From assembly GCA_021464525.1 (NCBI GenBank), contig JADRCO010000485.1, forward strand, positions 1-32,682: a DNA stretch of 32,682 nucleotides, given 5' to 3'. This stretch comes from Rhizophagus sp. LPA8_4_AMF (lineage: Eukaryota; Glomeromycota; Glomeromycetes; Glomerales; Glomeraceae). The notes beneath the pieces were generated by a model that did not search any database, was not told the origin of the DNA, and worked only from the letters and a program-made list of their open reading frames with translations. The first letter of the stretch is position 1. Each line of letters opens with the position of its first letter. Positions 20,251-31,584 of the stretch are shown here, one piece after another. Position numbers and translations under genes: made by a program.

Positions 20251-21684
20251 TATTACATATATAATATAAATCAAAATATAGGAAAATTTTGGTCTAAAAA
20301 AAATTTTTGCGTTAAATTATTTTTGGTAATTATAATTCGATCGTGAAACAATTTGTATGTATTTCTTCATAACAAAAAGGATGTTAAACCTTATTTTATG
20401 TACTTTTAATCATTTATTAGGTACTAATAGTCAATATAACTTGATTTTCGCTAAATAAGGCATCACCGTCCGATAAGATACTATATAACGACTATTACTT
20501 ACATTACATCAAAATTCCAGTATTTTTTTATAGCTTTTTGTTATATCGGTATAACTAATTATCGGGTCAGGTTTTCTGCTTTTATTTTTTATTGAGTGTC
20601 GGCGTTTGCAACATTTTTTTCAAAATTATTCCTTTTTCATTTAAAAATTCCCAACTTTCTCTAGTACAATGATATCCTTTATTAACAATTTTTTAGAAAA
20701 ATATTTCGTAAAAAAGCAGGCGTAAATGATCGATCAATTATAATTAACGAATCCGCAGATCAAAAATACCGCTATCAAGATTTTTTAGTTTTCAAATTTA
20801 ATTTATTTTTACATTTGAAGTTCATAATCATGCTCATATATGTCCATGCTTTATCTAACAAATTTCAAAGGACTTGTATTTTTAAACAATTATTACAAAG
20901 TAATGATAGTTTGTTCAAATAATTTCTAGGAGCTAGGCCCCAGCGAAAATAATGGTAGTCAGTTTTCATGAACGAAATTTATAGTAAAATAAAAAAAAAA
21001 TTTTTATTTTCTGAAAGAGGAACAGAAAATGCATATATTTCATTATTTGATGTGGCTGCCTTCTGTGTCAATAAATGCTTCAATTCAGTATTGCATACTA
21101 TTCGTACTTTTAACTAACGTAGTATTATTTTTAATATTTTCTCGATCTTAGAAAAGTCAGATAGAGACAAATCACCACCATTGGATTCCTCTTGACTGTA
21201 GATCGAACGAATAATAGAGAAGATATGGTAAATATATTATAGACTGCCGATAATTTGAACGATATACAAATTAGCCGTAAGAAATTAAAAAGGTGGTCTG
21301 TGTAACAAAATCGTTCCAGTTCTTAGACAATCATTTCCAAAAGCAATATAACAAAGGTTCAATAATACTTATTTGATGCACGTAATTTCCAATATAATGA
21401 ATATGATGCTAAGTCAGCACAATTTGTTTATTATATAGTGTGGATGGGTCACTGAAGTGTTGGATCTCGTGAATTCATTAAAATCCTTATAGCGGTCATT
21501 AATCTTTTTAAGTAACTTTCCAAGAAAAATTACCTGATAGATTGAATACTGTACTAATACTTACTCACTAGTGATGTAAATTGGATTCGCGCAGTAGGCG
21601 CAGCGTACATTACTTTTATTTCCCGCGTATTTCGTTGAAAATATTAGGCGGCATTTTTCTTATTATTATTTTAATCTAATATAT

Positions 21685-21744
21685 AAAGCGCATATGAAAT
21701 TTTAGTAGGTTGCGCATATGAATTTCATTAATGATATGCGCTTT
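21685..21744. repeat. Perfect 11-bp inverted repeat in GCGC-rich patch
   Basis: AAAGCGCATAT (21685-21695) pairs with ATATGCGCTTT (21734-21744). A third GCGCATATGAA copy lies between the arms near 21712, so the patch is built of repeated GCGCATAT words. Confidence 0.6.
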
Positions 21745-22391
21745 GCGCGTATAAGACTCTTTTGAATTTATAACACTGATACTTAGTATAAAGGCAAGTA
21801 ATGCATTAAATACAATATTAACATATGAAATTACGCAAGAAATTTCTATCTCCTATTATATGAACTAATTAACAAATTCAAAATGTTTAAACGAATAAAA
21901 GAATTAGAATAACCCGGTAGAGTTATTGATCAATAAATGAAATTTTTTTAGAGGTATCTCCTCAATACACAATATAAAAAAAAAAATAAAGAAGAATCCG
22001 AACAAATAATAAATTGAATTCATTTAATTTCTTCTTTTTTCTCCATTTAAAAGTTATTTTAAATTTATTTGCTTGTGCATTGATGTGTAGTCTTTGATAT
22101 CCTAAGAAAATTATCATCAAATTTATATAATTGCCAAAACGCAATATGGTAGTACAAGGTCAAATTGTGCTCATCAGCGGATTGACGGATCTTCTACTGA
22201 AGGTATTAAGGTTGTTTACAAGACAAATTGAATCCGAATTTAAAACATTCTCTTCGTAATAATGAAACATTCTTTATATTAGAATTAAAATTGAATTATT
22301 ATTTTTAATTTCTCGATGGTCGACGAATAATTATCTGGAAAAATAATATACATCGTTAATCTTATGATAAGCATCACCAAATACAAAAAGG

Positions 22392-22415
22392 AAAATATGG
22401 GATGGCCCATATTTT
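22392..22415. repeat. Perfect 10-bp hairpin
   Basis: AAAATATGGG and CCCATATTTT are separated by four bases. It is a short, strong hairpin in non-coding DNA, and no function is evident. Confidence 0.55.
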
Positions 22416-23627
22416 CACTCATATGTTAATTATTTCTCCCAAAGAATAACAATTCTGGGAAACCAAGTAACAGCATTGGAGATGTCATTATTGGATCTAG
22501 AGATCTATCTGTAACATAAACTACAAATCATATCGTGATTCGAAAACTTTTTTAAACATTGTTCTTATGCAACGTGCTCAAAGATATCTAATAAATTAAA
22601 TAAAATATCTTTTATATAATGTCACAAAAAATACCTACAAAACTTTCACTATGTTTAACGTTTCTTTTTCAAGCCTTGTAAGCATACTTCTGGAGGGATT
22701 TCAAAGTCAAATGCATCTAAACTTTTATAGCTGCATTATCTGCATTCTCATCTATTGGGACAGTTTTCATTGTAAATTTCACATAAATTACTAGAATTCT
22801 TTTGAAAAACTTCTAATGGAATATATCCATATTATAAAATTAAATCATTGTCGTTGATTTGAATGTGCATTGGGTTGTGAACATTGAATTTAACAAATAA
22901 ATTTTACAATAATATAAAATATTTAAGATTATTAATAACAGAGCAAATTTTTAAGGAAAAAATACTATACATACTTTCAAAGTAGACAGTTCTACAAATC
23001 ACTACCCGGAGATGGCTTATTTCTTTGTTTTCTATAAATTAAATCTTTATTATTCTTTGATAAATGTAATTTTAAAGAAAAAAAAAACACTCTATGAATC
23101 GAGCATTAACTTCTGTTGTGACGGCTTATTCTTGATAACTAAAGAAATATTGAGAATATCAAGGTCATATAAATGAAATGAGTGTATATCAAGAGCGTCA
23201 ACTAATGGTTTATGGTATTCAAAGCTTTTGAAGCGGCAAAGATGACATCTATGCGCACGCTCACGCTAAAGAACGGTAAAAGATAAATGCAAACGACGAA
23301 AAGTCGTTGTAAAATTGAAGAATCTAATCTCTAGAATTTCTTCACCTGATTTCCTTCATATTTTTGTTTGAAAAAACAAGTGAAGGCTTGTTCCAAAAAT
23401 AATGCACCTAAAAGATTATCACTAATATTTTTTGATGGCGTCACCGGACATGCCGGTCTGCTCAAATGACTTCTCATATTGATTTTTTACACACAAATTA
23501 TTATCGTTACGCAAAGACATACATTCTCTCGTCTTGAAACATTTCGCATAGTCCTATACAAAGGACTTTTATCCACCCCTCATTAATATCCTGTCAATAT
23601 AACCCTAGATAAAGCCACCTCGTCAAG

Positions 23628-25030
23628 ATGATGTTATATAAGCTTGTTGTACTGGGAGATGGTGGCGTTGGAAAGGTACCAACCATATTTTAAGCTAATT
23701 CAGTGATTTCTAAAAGTAATTTTATTCTTTTGATTAAATATGTATACACATATATATTTTTTTTGTTAACTAGACCGCCCTCACAATTCAGGTTTGTCTT
23801 TATAATAATTGACCTTCAGAGAATCTGTTTTTAGTTTATTTCTTCAAAGCTGTAGTTACGTATAAAACTTTTTTAACTCTGAACACAAATAATAATAATG
23901 TTACTTTATTCAACAGCTGTGCTTAAACCATTTTGTTGGTAAGTTTAACAGCTTGAATTAATTTAACTACAGAAAACATTTGTATTTAATTAATTCTAAT
24001 CAAAAGTTTATTTTTATATCCTCTTAAACTTTTTTTAATACGTTAAACTGATTAATAGAGGTGTGTGATTTTATCACTTATGCATTTATAATTCTTCAAA
24101 AAATTAAAGTTCTTGGTTTGATGTAATATTGATTTGATAGACATACGATCCAACAATTGAAGATTCATATCGGAAACAAGTTGTAATAGATGACCAGCCT
24201 TGTGTATTAGAGGTACTGGACACTGCTGGACAAGGTTTGTATCCTATTTATTTTCATACTTCGATTGTTAGAATGTTTTTATAAAATATTGTAGTTAATC
24301 CTTATTTTCGTAAAATTGTTAATTAACAAAAATCTTTTATTATTGATATATGCTTTTTATCTCTTAATTAAAATTAATAGAGGAGTATACTGCTCTTCGT
24401 GATCAGTGGATTAGGTAAATTATTAAGATGTAACCATCACTTATAGCTATTTTTTAATGCAATAATGAATCTTGATCTCTTTGTTATATGTTTATTGATG
24501 ATAATCAGCATTTAATGAAGCAAGATTCTTACTTTTGATTATTAATGAGTTTGACATAAGCATTTTATATATATTGCTACTTTATAAGTGTCAAATTTCA
24601 TGGAATAATCAGTTTATTATAATTCCTTCGTTTTATTTCTCCTTGTATTCAATCAATTTTATTGATTGTATTTTACTGATTACTTAGAGACGGAGAAGGT
24701 TTTCTTTTAGTCTATTCTATATCTTCACGTTCAACATTTGAACGGGTTGAACGATTTCGAGATCAAATTACTCGTGTAAAAGACACTGACAATGTTCCTC
24801 TTATGCTTGTTGGTAATAAGTGTGATAAAATCACTGAACGCGAGGTTTCAAGAGAAGAAGGAATGAATATGGCAAGAAAACTCAGATGTGAATTTATTGA
24901 AAGTTCAGCAAAAACATGTGTAAACGTTGAGCGAGCATTTTATACAGTAGTAAGGATGATACGTGCAAATAGAGATGGTGGTAAAGGAGAAAAAAAGAAG
25001 AGCAAAAAACCAAGATGCATTATGCTATAA
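23628..25030 (+). CDS. Ras-family small GTPase (fungal Ras2/RasB type)
   Basis: Proposed exons are 23628-23675, 23774-23791, 23917-23938, 24059-24060, 24141-24234, 24381-24414 and 24688-25030, giving 186 aa. Numbering is identical to human Ras: P-loop G10-DGGVGKT-17, effector loop YDPTIEDSY (32-40), DTAGQEEY with Q61, N116-KCD-119 and SAK (146-148). The tail is polybasic ([11 protein letters not shown]) and ends in the CaaX box CIML; a final Leu favours geranylgeranylation. [22 protein letters not shown] and [15 protein letters not shown] resemble fungal Ras2/RasB rather than Rap/Rsr1. It is a membrane-anchored GTP switch upstream of cAMP/MAPK or polarity pathways. Residues 12, 13 and 61 are wild type. 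The oddity is residue 30: canonical splicing supplies its Glu codon only through a 2-nt exon (see separate entry). Confidence 0.9.
24059..24060 (+). other. Candidate 2-nt microexon (AG) of the Ras gene
   Basis: Exon 3 ends GTT-G before GTAAGT, and the next coding block starts in frame at ACA-TAC-GAT (24141), leaving a codon of which only the G is present. Inside the intervening 202 nt lies ATTAATAG, then AG, then GTGTGT: an acceptor, two bases and a donor. Adding AG completes GAG (Glu30), the residue found here in the fungal homologues I recall. The same mRNA would arise if the intron were one GT-AT intron ending two bases earlier than the AG at 24139-24140. Confidence 0.6.
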
Positions 25031-25741
25031 TTTTTTTTACCTTAAAAAAAATTATTTGAAAAATTATTGAGGTAAGTCAAAGGAAAAATGCAAGGTTTTA
25101 ATAATTGGTATTTTAGGATTTGTAGTTATGTAAAAAGCAAAAAATGAATTTTCTATCATTATGGGGCATTTTGATTTTATACACATTAGTGAGATGGGTC
25201 ATATTATACACCGAAGTGTATATAAATTTTGTATTTCATGAATTTTATATTTTAAACAAACATCATATTATACACCATAAAAAAGTTGATATACCCTTTC
25301 GAATTACTGTCATTTTCCGAATTATGTTATGTTTTTAATGCATGCAGTTATTTTTTATTTAAACCCTGACCTTCTCTTGAACTTTTATATATTCTCTTAT
25401 ATTTTGATTTTATTAATATTAGGAATTTTTTTTTTCTAATCAAGATTGTAATTATTATGTTATTTAACAAAAAAACTAAAAAAAATGAGATTTGTTTAAA
25501 GAAAAATTATTAAAAAGATTTGTATTTATTAAATTTATTAAATTATAAATTTATTATTTTAAATGTAAGAGAAAATTATAAAATTTAAAAATAATGAAGT
25601 TATTTTTTATTAAAAATAAAAAAAAAAAAATTACAAATTTAATTTTTTTTAATTTAATATAACCAATCTAATATAATAAATTTTAAATTATTTTATTTGA
25701 ATTTTTATTTAAATAAAACATAAGTTCCTTTTATTGTAATA
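25031..25741. other. Ras 3' flank, extremely AT-rich
   Basis: The first about 300 bp probably hold the Ras 3' UTR. A 64-codon open frame at 25144-25338 has no recognisable features and I do not call it a gene. From 25400 onward the sequence is almost pure A/T. Confidence 0.5.
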
Positions 25742-25979
25742 CAGTCAACCCCACACTCCTCAGGACCAAAAATAAAAAGTGTGATTATAGTGAATAGTAC
25801 CTATATAGAGGGATTTTTATATAGTATTACTAAAGGGATGTAGCTATAAAAACCTTGTGATTATAGAGGAGTTTTTTTATATAATATTAATATATATTAG
25901 TTCTTATGAAAGGTATGTTTATAATGAAGGATTTATATGATATAATTGTACAGAGGGTGCCTATAAAGGGGATCAACTG
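25742..25979. mobile_element. pogo/Tigger-like MITE, 238 bp, TA-flanked
   Basis: The left end is CAGTCAACCCCACACTCC. The right end read inward on the other strand is CAGTTGATCCCCTTTATAGG. Both fit a CAGTYRAYCCC-type pogo/Tigger terminus and are bordered by TA (25740-25741, 25980-25981). The interior repeats TATAGAGG words on both strands and has no coding capacity. It shares terminal character with the copy at 2460-2949 but is a different subfamily. Confidence 0.65.
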
Positions 25980-27055
25980 TATATCTTTTACTTATCTTGT
26001 AATCTACTGATTTCTTCTTTTATTTGGTGTTTTATTTTTGGTAGTTTTTTCATTAATTGATTAATCCCATTATATTATACATTTTCTAATATATCTTTAT
26101 TCATTAGTAACCTTTCTTTTCTTCTATATAAGCTAAATAAATGAGTTTATTTTCAAAACTGGTATTATTTTTTTATTTTAATTTTAGTTATTTTTAATTT
26201 TGCCAATAATTCACATAATATCTTATTAAATCTTCAACTAAACCATTTATTTTTGAATAATAATAATATAATAACTGATTGAAAATTTATATTTAATCTC
26301 AAATTTCTTTATTAACTTTTCTATTATTTTATTATTAAAATATGCTTCTTTATGATTTCACTAATTTTTCTTTAACTTATAATAGTTATAACTTGACTAT
26401 TTATAATTAATCAACTAGAATCATATAAAGAGTATATAATTATTTACTATACAGATTGTTTTTGATTTTATTTATAATAAAAATTTTTAAGATTATAAGA
26501 ATAAAGAAAATAAAAAATAAATAAAAATTATATTTTATAGAATATAGTTATCAAAATGGTATTACCTATTAATTTTTATTATATAAATTTATTTACTGTA
26601 ATATAGGTGATATCATCTGATTAATTTTTTTTGTTAATCTTTAGCATCCTTCAATATTTTTTAACAATCTTTAATATTCTTAATGTTTTTTAACATCCTT
26701 TAATATTTTTTAATGCCTTTTCTTTTATTAAACTTTTAAAGGTAAGCTTTTTTTTTATAATATTTGTTTCTTTTTTTTTACTATTATTTTCTAAGGACTA
26801 TGGCATTTATTATATAATATTTTAGGAGATGAAAATATTTGAAGGTCTTATAATATATAAGTGGAATCCCAGATAATTATAATAGAGGTCATATTTACAA
26901 TACTAATTAAAAATCCAATAAAATATACATAAATTTTGCCATTTTAATATACATTTTTATTATATGACCTTTATTATATTAAAAAATATACTTTTTATAA
27001 TATGACTTATTTATGAAACTAAATAAGTTATCCAAAAAACTAAGTAATAAATAAA
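25980..27055. other. AT-rich gene-free DNA with a short imperfect tandem repeat
   Basis: No gene is seen. Between about 26636 and 26725 a phrase close to CATCCTTTAATATTTTTTAA occurs as two near-copies separated by variants, a small degenerate tandem repeat. The rest is A/T-rich filler. Confidence 0.5.
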
Positions 27056-27063
27056 GTTTTAAT
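27056..27063. repeat. 8-bp target-site duplication, left copy
   Basis: GTTTTAAT directly precedes the left terminal inverted repeat of the 4.9-kb transposon and is matched exactly at 31952-31959. Confidence 0.85.
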
Positions 27064-27334
27064 AGGATCCCAAAATATATATATAGGGGTCAGATAACTT
27101 TTCAATTTTTTACTAAGTGCTGTACACAGAAGTATTTTATAAGGTCAGTACGTAAAATTAGCACATGATCTCGAAAAACTGGAAAAAATAAGCAAACTAA
27201 AACTTCTGACCTCAGATCATCAGCTGATCAAACATATTTTAATTAAAATATACGTGCTATTCACATTTCTTAATTTTTATAGTTAAATTTATTTAATAGT
27301 TATAAATGTCTGTGTTATTATTATAATTACAATC

Positions 27335-30300
27335 TCAAATAATTTTTTTAGTTATATCTTTTTGACCAAAATAGTCAAAATAATACTTCTTTTCATCACC
27401 TAACAATTTCAATATATTTTCTTCAACTAATACATTTGTTGGTCTAACATGATAAAAAATATTAGAAGCAAGATGATGAGTTAAAAGATTACACTCCTCT
27501 TTGATTAGATCACTAAACAAATGGTGAATTAGAATATAAACATGTAAAGATATATAAGATATATCATTCAAATCCATTATTGCCTCTTCGATATGACAGT
27601 GACGTCCATAAGCCTCAAAGTAAATGGCAACAACCCTTTCTACACACATTTGGTCACTATATAGAATAAATACATAATCTCCTTTAATTAATGGAAAGTC
27701 TTTTGAAATATTTGCATTTTCGATATGTGGAACTTTTTACAATTAAATAAATCAAATTAATAAATAATTAATTATAAGTTACAGATGAATAATAAATAAA
27801 AATATGCTTACTTTGAATAAGTGAATGTACATTTTTTTTGGTCAAATTTTTCTTTTTTTTTGATTGTGCAGCCAGTTCTTCAGCATGAAGTTGAGCTAAA
27901 GTAATTGATGTATTTTTACGATTTTTCTTCCATCGCTTTTCATGTTGAGTAACAAATCGTTGTTCTGGACATTCATTTTTGGTAAAATAGGCAACAAAAT
28001 GACTAGCTTTATTCGGCTGAATAGCAGTAGTTGGAACATTAGTTCTTGTAGAAACTGTTTTAAATTTTCGTTCAAGTTGCTTTGAAGTGTAAGCTTCATG
28101 TTTTTGTCGTTGCTGTAATAGATTTCAAAATCCAAGTTATTCTCCAATCCATATTGAAATCCAGGATTAACTATTATAAATAAAGAATTATTTGATTAAT
28201 AAAGGATAATAATAATTAATGATCTAACTTTACTTACTGCTATCTCTGTCATACAAAACAGATAAATCTTCAGAAGCTTGATCTATCATAATTAATTGTG
28301 AACATTCTTCATAAAATAAATTTGATAAATTTCCATTCTCTTCAATATTTTCTTCTGTTGATATACGTTTCATTTCATGAAAAGCTTCTGTTACTGCTGT
28401 AGAAATATTAATCTTAGTATTTTCATCTTGTTCTCTATTATCTTCATTCCAATTTTTTCTTTTGGATATTGAAACTTCTTTTTCATGAGCACTAATTAAT
28501 ATTTGTAAAGAATTTCGTTCAAGAAAAATATCTGCAGGTTGAATCATTCCAAGAAATTCTGCAAGTTCACATGCTAGATTTCGTGAATGCTTTATTATTT
28601 GTGAGATTTGTTCGTCAGTTGGCCAAAGTTTTAATATTTCTAATACTGGTTCATCTAATTTACCAGAAAAGTAATCAAAATGATAACCTACAATATAGAG
28701 TATATAGTTTTTTTAATAATTATAAGCATTTAATTAATAAATCACAGTTAAAAAATTAAAAATTAGTAACACTTGCCTTGATGAACAGTTTTTTCTTGAT
28801 CAAAAACTAATTTTTTTGTCCTTAAAGCTTTAGTATACTGTGATATTTTAGGAAGCATTTGAATTAGATATATATATATATATATATCTGCAAAATCAAA
28901 ATCTGGATTTAATTGACGCGCAATGCCGAAAAAGTGTTCAACTGATTCAGATCCATGAAACCAGGATAAAAATGGTATTTGGAGATAATATTCTCGATAA
29001 GCTTTTTAAAACTAATAAAACTAGTGATTCACAAAGAGAAGTAAAGATAGCAAATGTTTGATTATTTGCTAAAAAATTTTGCTTTAATGAAATAAAATCA
29101 GGGTATTTTTGAAAAAGAATTTCTATATGAATGTGCCATAACTGAATAAAAAAATAGCCGGTCATGACCATTCTCATTCGTTCAAGTAGAGCAATCTTAC
29201 GATTTAAATAACTATCAATTATTTCACCTTTATAAATAAAAATAATTAGTATATATTTTATAATTAAATAATAATTAATAAATAATTTAATATTTACCTA
29301 TTACAAAAATATAAACAGCAAATCCTTTCATTCCAGTTTTAATCTGATAATCAGTTGTTAAACATTGATGTAAATTTGATGAACAAAATGTTCGATAAGC
29401 TGCTGCATCATCTTGACAGTCTAGATTAATAAATTATGCTAATTAATAAGTTGTAAAAAATGATCAAATCAAGCTGAAGATCTACCAAAGGTTAATAATC
29501 GTACCCCAGACATTATAGCATTTTTTGCTGTTTTCTTAGCGTGTTTTGGATCCTGTACGTATTATAGGACTAACACAATTAAAAACAGAACATGAAAATC
29601 TGATATTTAATTGAAGTTCTGTAACTGTCAACTTTTTGCTTGTTTGAATATTAACAATAGATTGCTGTGCTTGATATTCTGTTATAGCTCCATCAGAACC
29701 CAAAGAAAGTATATGAAGATTAAGTAATGGAGCAATTTCTATAATTAATTGTTTATGCAATTCCAATATTGAATCTGCAGTATCAGCTCCTTTATTTGGA
29801 AGCAACGTAATAACTATTGGAGGAAATGCTGGTAATGGTATTTAATATGCAACATATAAATTAATTATTTTTATTATAATTAATTTCAAAAAATAATATT
29901 TATTATATAATAAAATATTATACCTGTAATATATATGCACAAACATTTTTTGCTATTTCATTTTCTAATTTAACTTTATTAATTATTGTTGGAATATCAT
30001 TATATACATTAACTACTGTTTCAATAATACAACCAAGATTTGGAGAATATCACAACCTTGATTTAAGTTTCGTATTATCTGTCATTGCACAAATTGGTCT
30101 ATCATAATTAATTGTATCAATTAATCTTTTAACTCGAACTACATTTTCATAACATAGTTATTCTGGATTAATTAAATAATCCTTATTATTTTTTCTTAAT
30201 TGTCTACAAGAATAAATAAATTATAAATTATTAAAATTGAAATTATTAAAGAATAAAATTTTAAATAATAAATAATTACTATAATTACCGGATTGACTGA

Positions 30301-31584
30301 ATTGATCAGCCTTCTAAATTTTGCTGAAATAAATCCAAGGCTCTTGAACTTATCCCTCCCAATATAGTTAAAAAACTAGTAAATTCATCATTATACTTTA
30401 AATTTCTTTTGGATTTATTTTTTATTTTTCGTTCAATAACACTGCTCATAACTTCACAAAGGCTGGTAAATACTGGCATATCCTTAAAAGCACCCTTTAT
30501 AGCCTTATCAGCAAGTATAATCCATGGATTTTCTGATTGATTTTCAGATTCATCGTTGAGTATATTTCTAATAAATAAATAAAATAAAATAAAATAAATA
30601 AGATTAGTAATTTAGAATTATAAGTAGTATTGAGAAAATTGTGTTAAATACTTAAATGTAGCAAAAAATTTACCAAATATCACGAAGATCACAATTTTGA
30701 AGATATCATTTTAAAGGATTATCCTCCCAATAATGTTTTGGAGTAAACTTAATATTGCAGGGTAATAGTAAAGGAAGAGCTATCTTATTATATAACAGTT
30801 TGTTATTTTGAATAAATGAGCATTCATTACATATATTTACATGCTCAGAGTATTTTTGCCTATTCTGTGAATGTGATGTTCTGGTACAACTTTTTGCACG
30901 TATTACATTACCTTATTTAAGAATAAACAAAATATTTATTAAATAGGATAAGTTTGAAATAAATAAATTTAATTACATACTTAATTGATCAATTTTCCAT
31001 ACAGATTCTGCAAAAAGTGCACGATTTAATTGCCTTTTTTGCTTAAAGCTTAACTTTTTCCTACTAAACTTCTGTAAAAATAAATTAGGAAACAGTTCAC
31101 ATGCTACTACTTCAACATGACGACCACCACCAAACTGTGCAGGAGTTCGTTTAATATATTTAGATATTTCTGCAGACCGAAGGCCAATACAAATTAATTT
31201 TCTTTTTTTAGTATTTCCTGTATTATCTGATATTTCTTCAATATCAAGAGCTGAAAATTCTTCATTTTGATCTTTGTCATTTATTTCATCAACTTGTATT
31301 AGATCATCATCATCCATATTATCATATATATCTGAATCATACTCTTCTTCAACTTGTTCAACTTGCTTTGATTCTACTGGCTTAAACCAATTATAAATTG
31401 TTCTTTGCCCTTCATCAGCTTTACATTCAAAATGATAAGCATGACGGTTAATATAATCCTTCTCCCACTTTCAATTAAGTCTTATTATTTTACCACAAAT
31501 ACATATTACTTTTTTTGGATGTATAATATGTGCAACATATTTATGCTTTGAAAGTCTTTCAAAACTATATTTCCAACTTGACAT
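27335..31584 (-). pseudogene. Inactivated multi-exon RNase-H-like transposase gene (family I associate with AM fungi)
   Basis: Ten exons can be traced on the minus strand: 30981-31584, 30674-30911, 30289-30567, 29924-30203, 29486-29841, 29298-29420, 28777-29227, 28238-28687, 27812-28170 and 27335-27732. The N-terminus carries a C-x-C...H...C zinc-finger-like segment (ICICGK, NRHAYHFECK), then an acidic linker and the block RTPAQFGGGRHVEVVACELFP. Candidate catalytic acids sit in MTDNTKL, LGSDGA, QDPKHAKKTAKN and GSESVEHFFG, a DDE/D-like order. The C-terminus, KGDYVFILYSDQMCVERVVA to FDYFG, is a separate small domain. Lesions: TGA at 31471-31473, 30706-30708 and 30306-30308, a TGA across the exon 2/3 junction, TAA and TGA in exon 4, an acceptor AG turned AA at 29842-29843, and frameshifts in exons 5, 7 and 9. 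I know similar sequences as multicopy in Rhizophagus-type genomes, but I cannot name the superfamily. Confidence 0.78.
28868..28887. repeat. (AT)10 microsatellite inside a transposase exon
   Basis: The run lies in exon 7 of the pseudogene and is in frame. It inserts Ile-Tyr repeats between DFAD and LIQMLPKISQY, where related copies, as I recall them, have no insertion. This looks like post-insertion slippage. Confidence 0.7.

Larger units (their letters stand above)
19691..23627. other. Gene-free region between NDUFS4 and Ras genes
   Basis: About 3.9 kb with no supported gene. It contains three perfect small inverted repeats listed separately and CACGTG palindromes at 20130-20135 and 20212-20217. 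A GC-richer patch lies at about 21570-21750, rich in GCGC and CGCG words. The stretch from 23210 to 23620 is less AT-rich and probably includes the Ras promoter and 5' UTR; no TATA box was assigned. Confidence 0.5.

Noticed and set aside
22140-22540. Possible coding remnant containing frames such as STEGIKVVYKTN and GDVIIGSRDL
   Set aside because: The frames are broken every few dozen codons and I could not tie them to a named family; a blastx search would decide.
24059-24108. Alternative 50-nt Ras exon starting at the same acceptor
   Set aside because: It stays open and in frame but would insert 16 residues into switch I, which is invariant in length across Ras proteins.
25144-25338. 64-codon open frame after the Ras gene
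   Set aside because: It lies in the probable 3' UTR, with no domain and no codon pattern different from AT-rich background.
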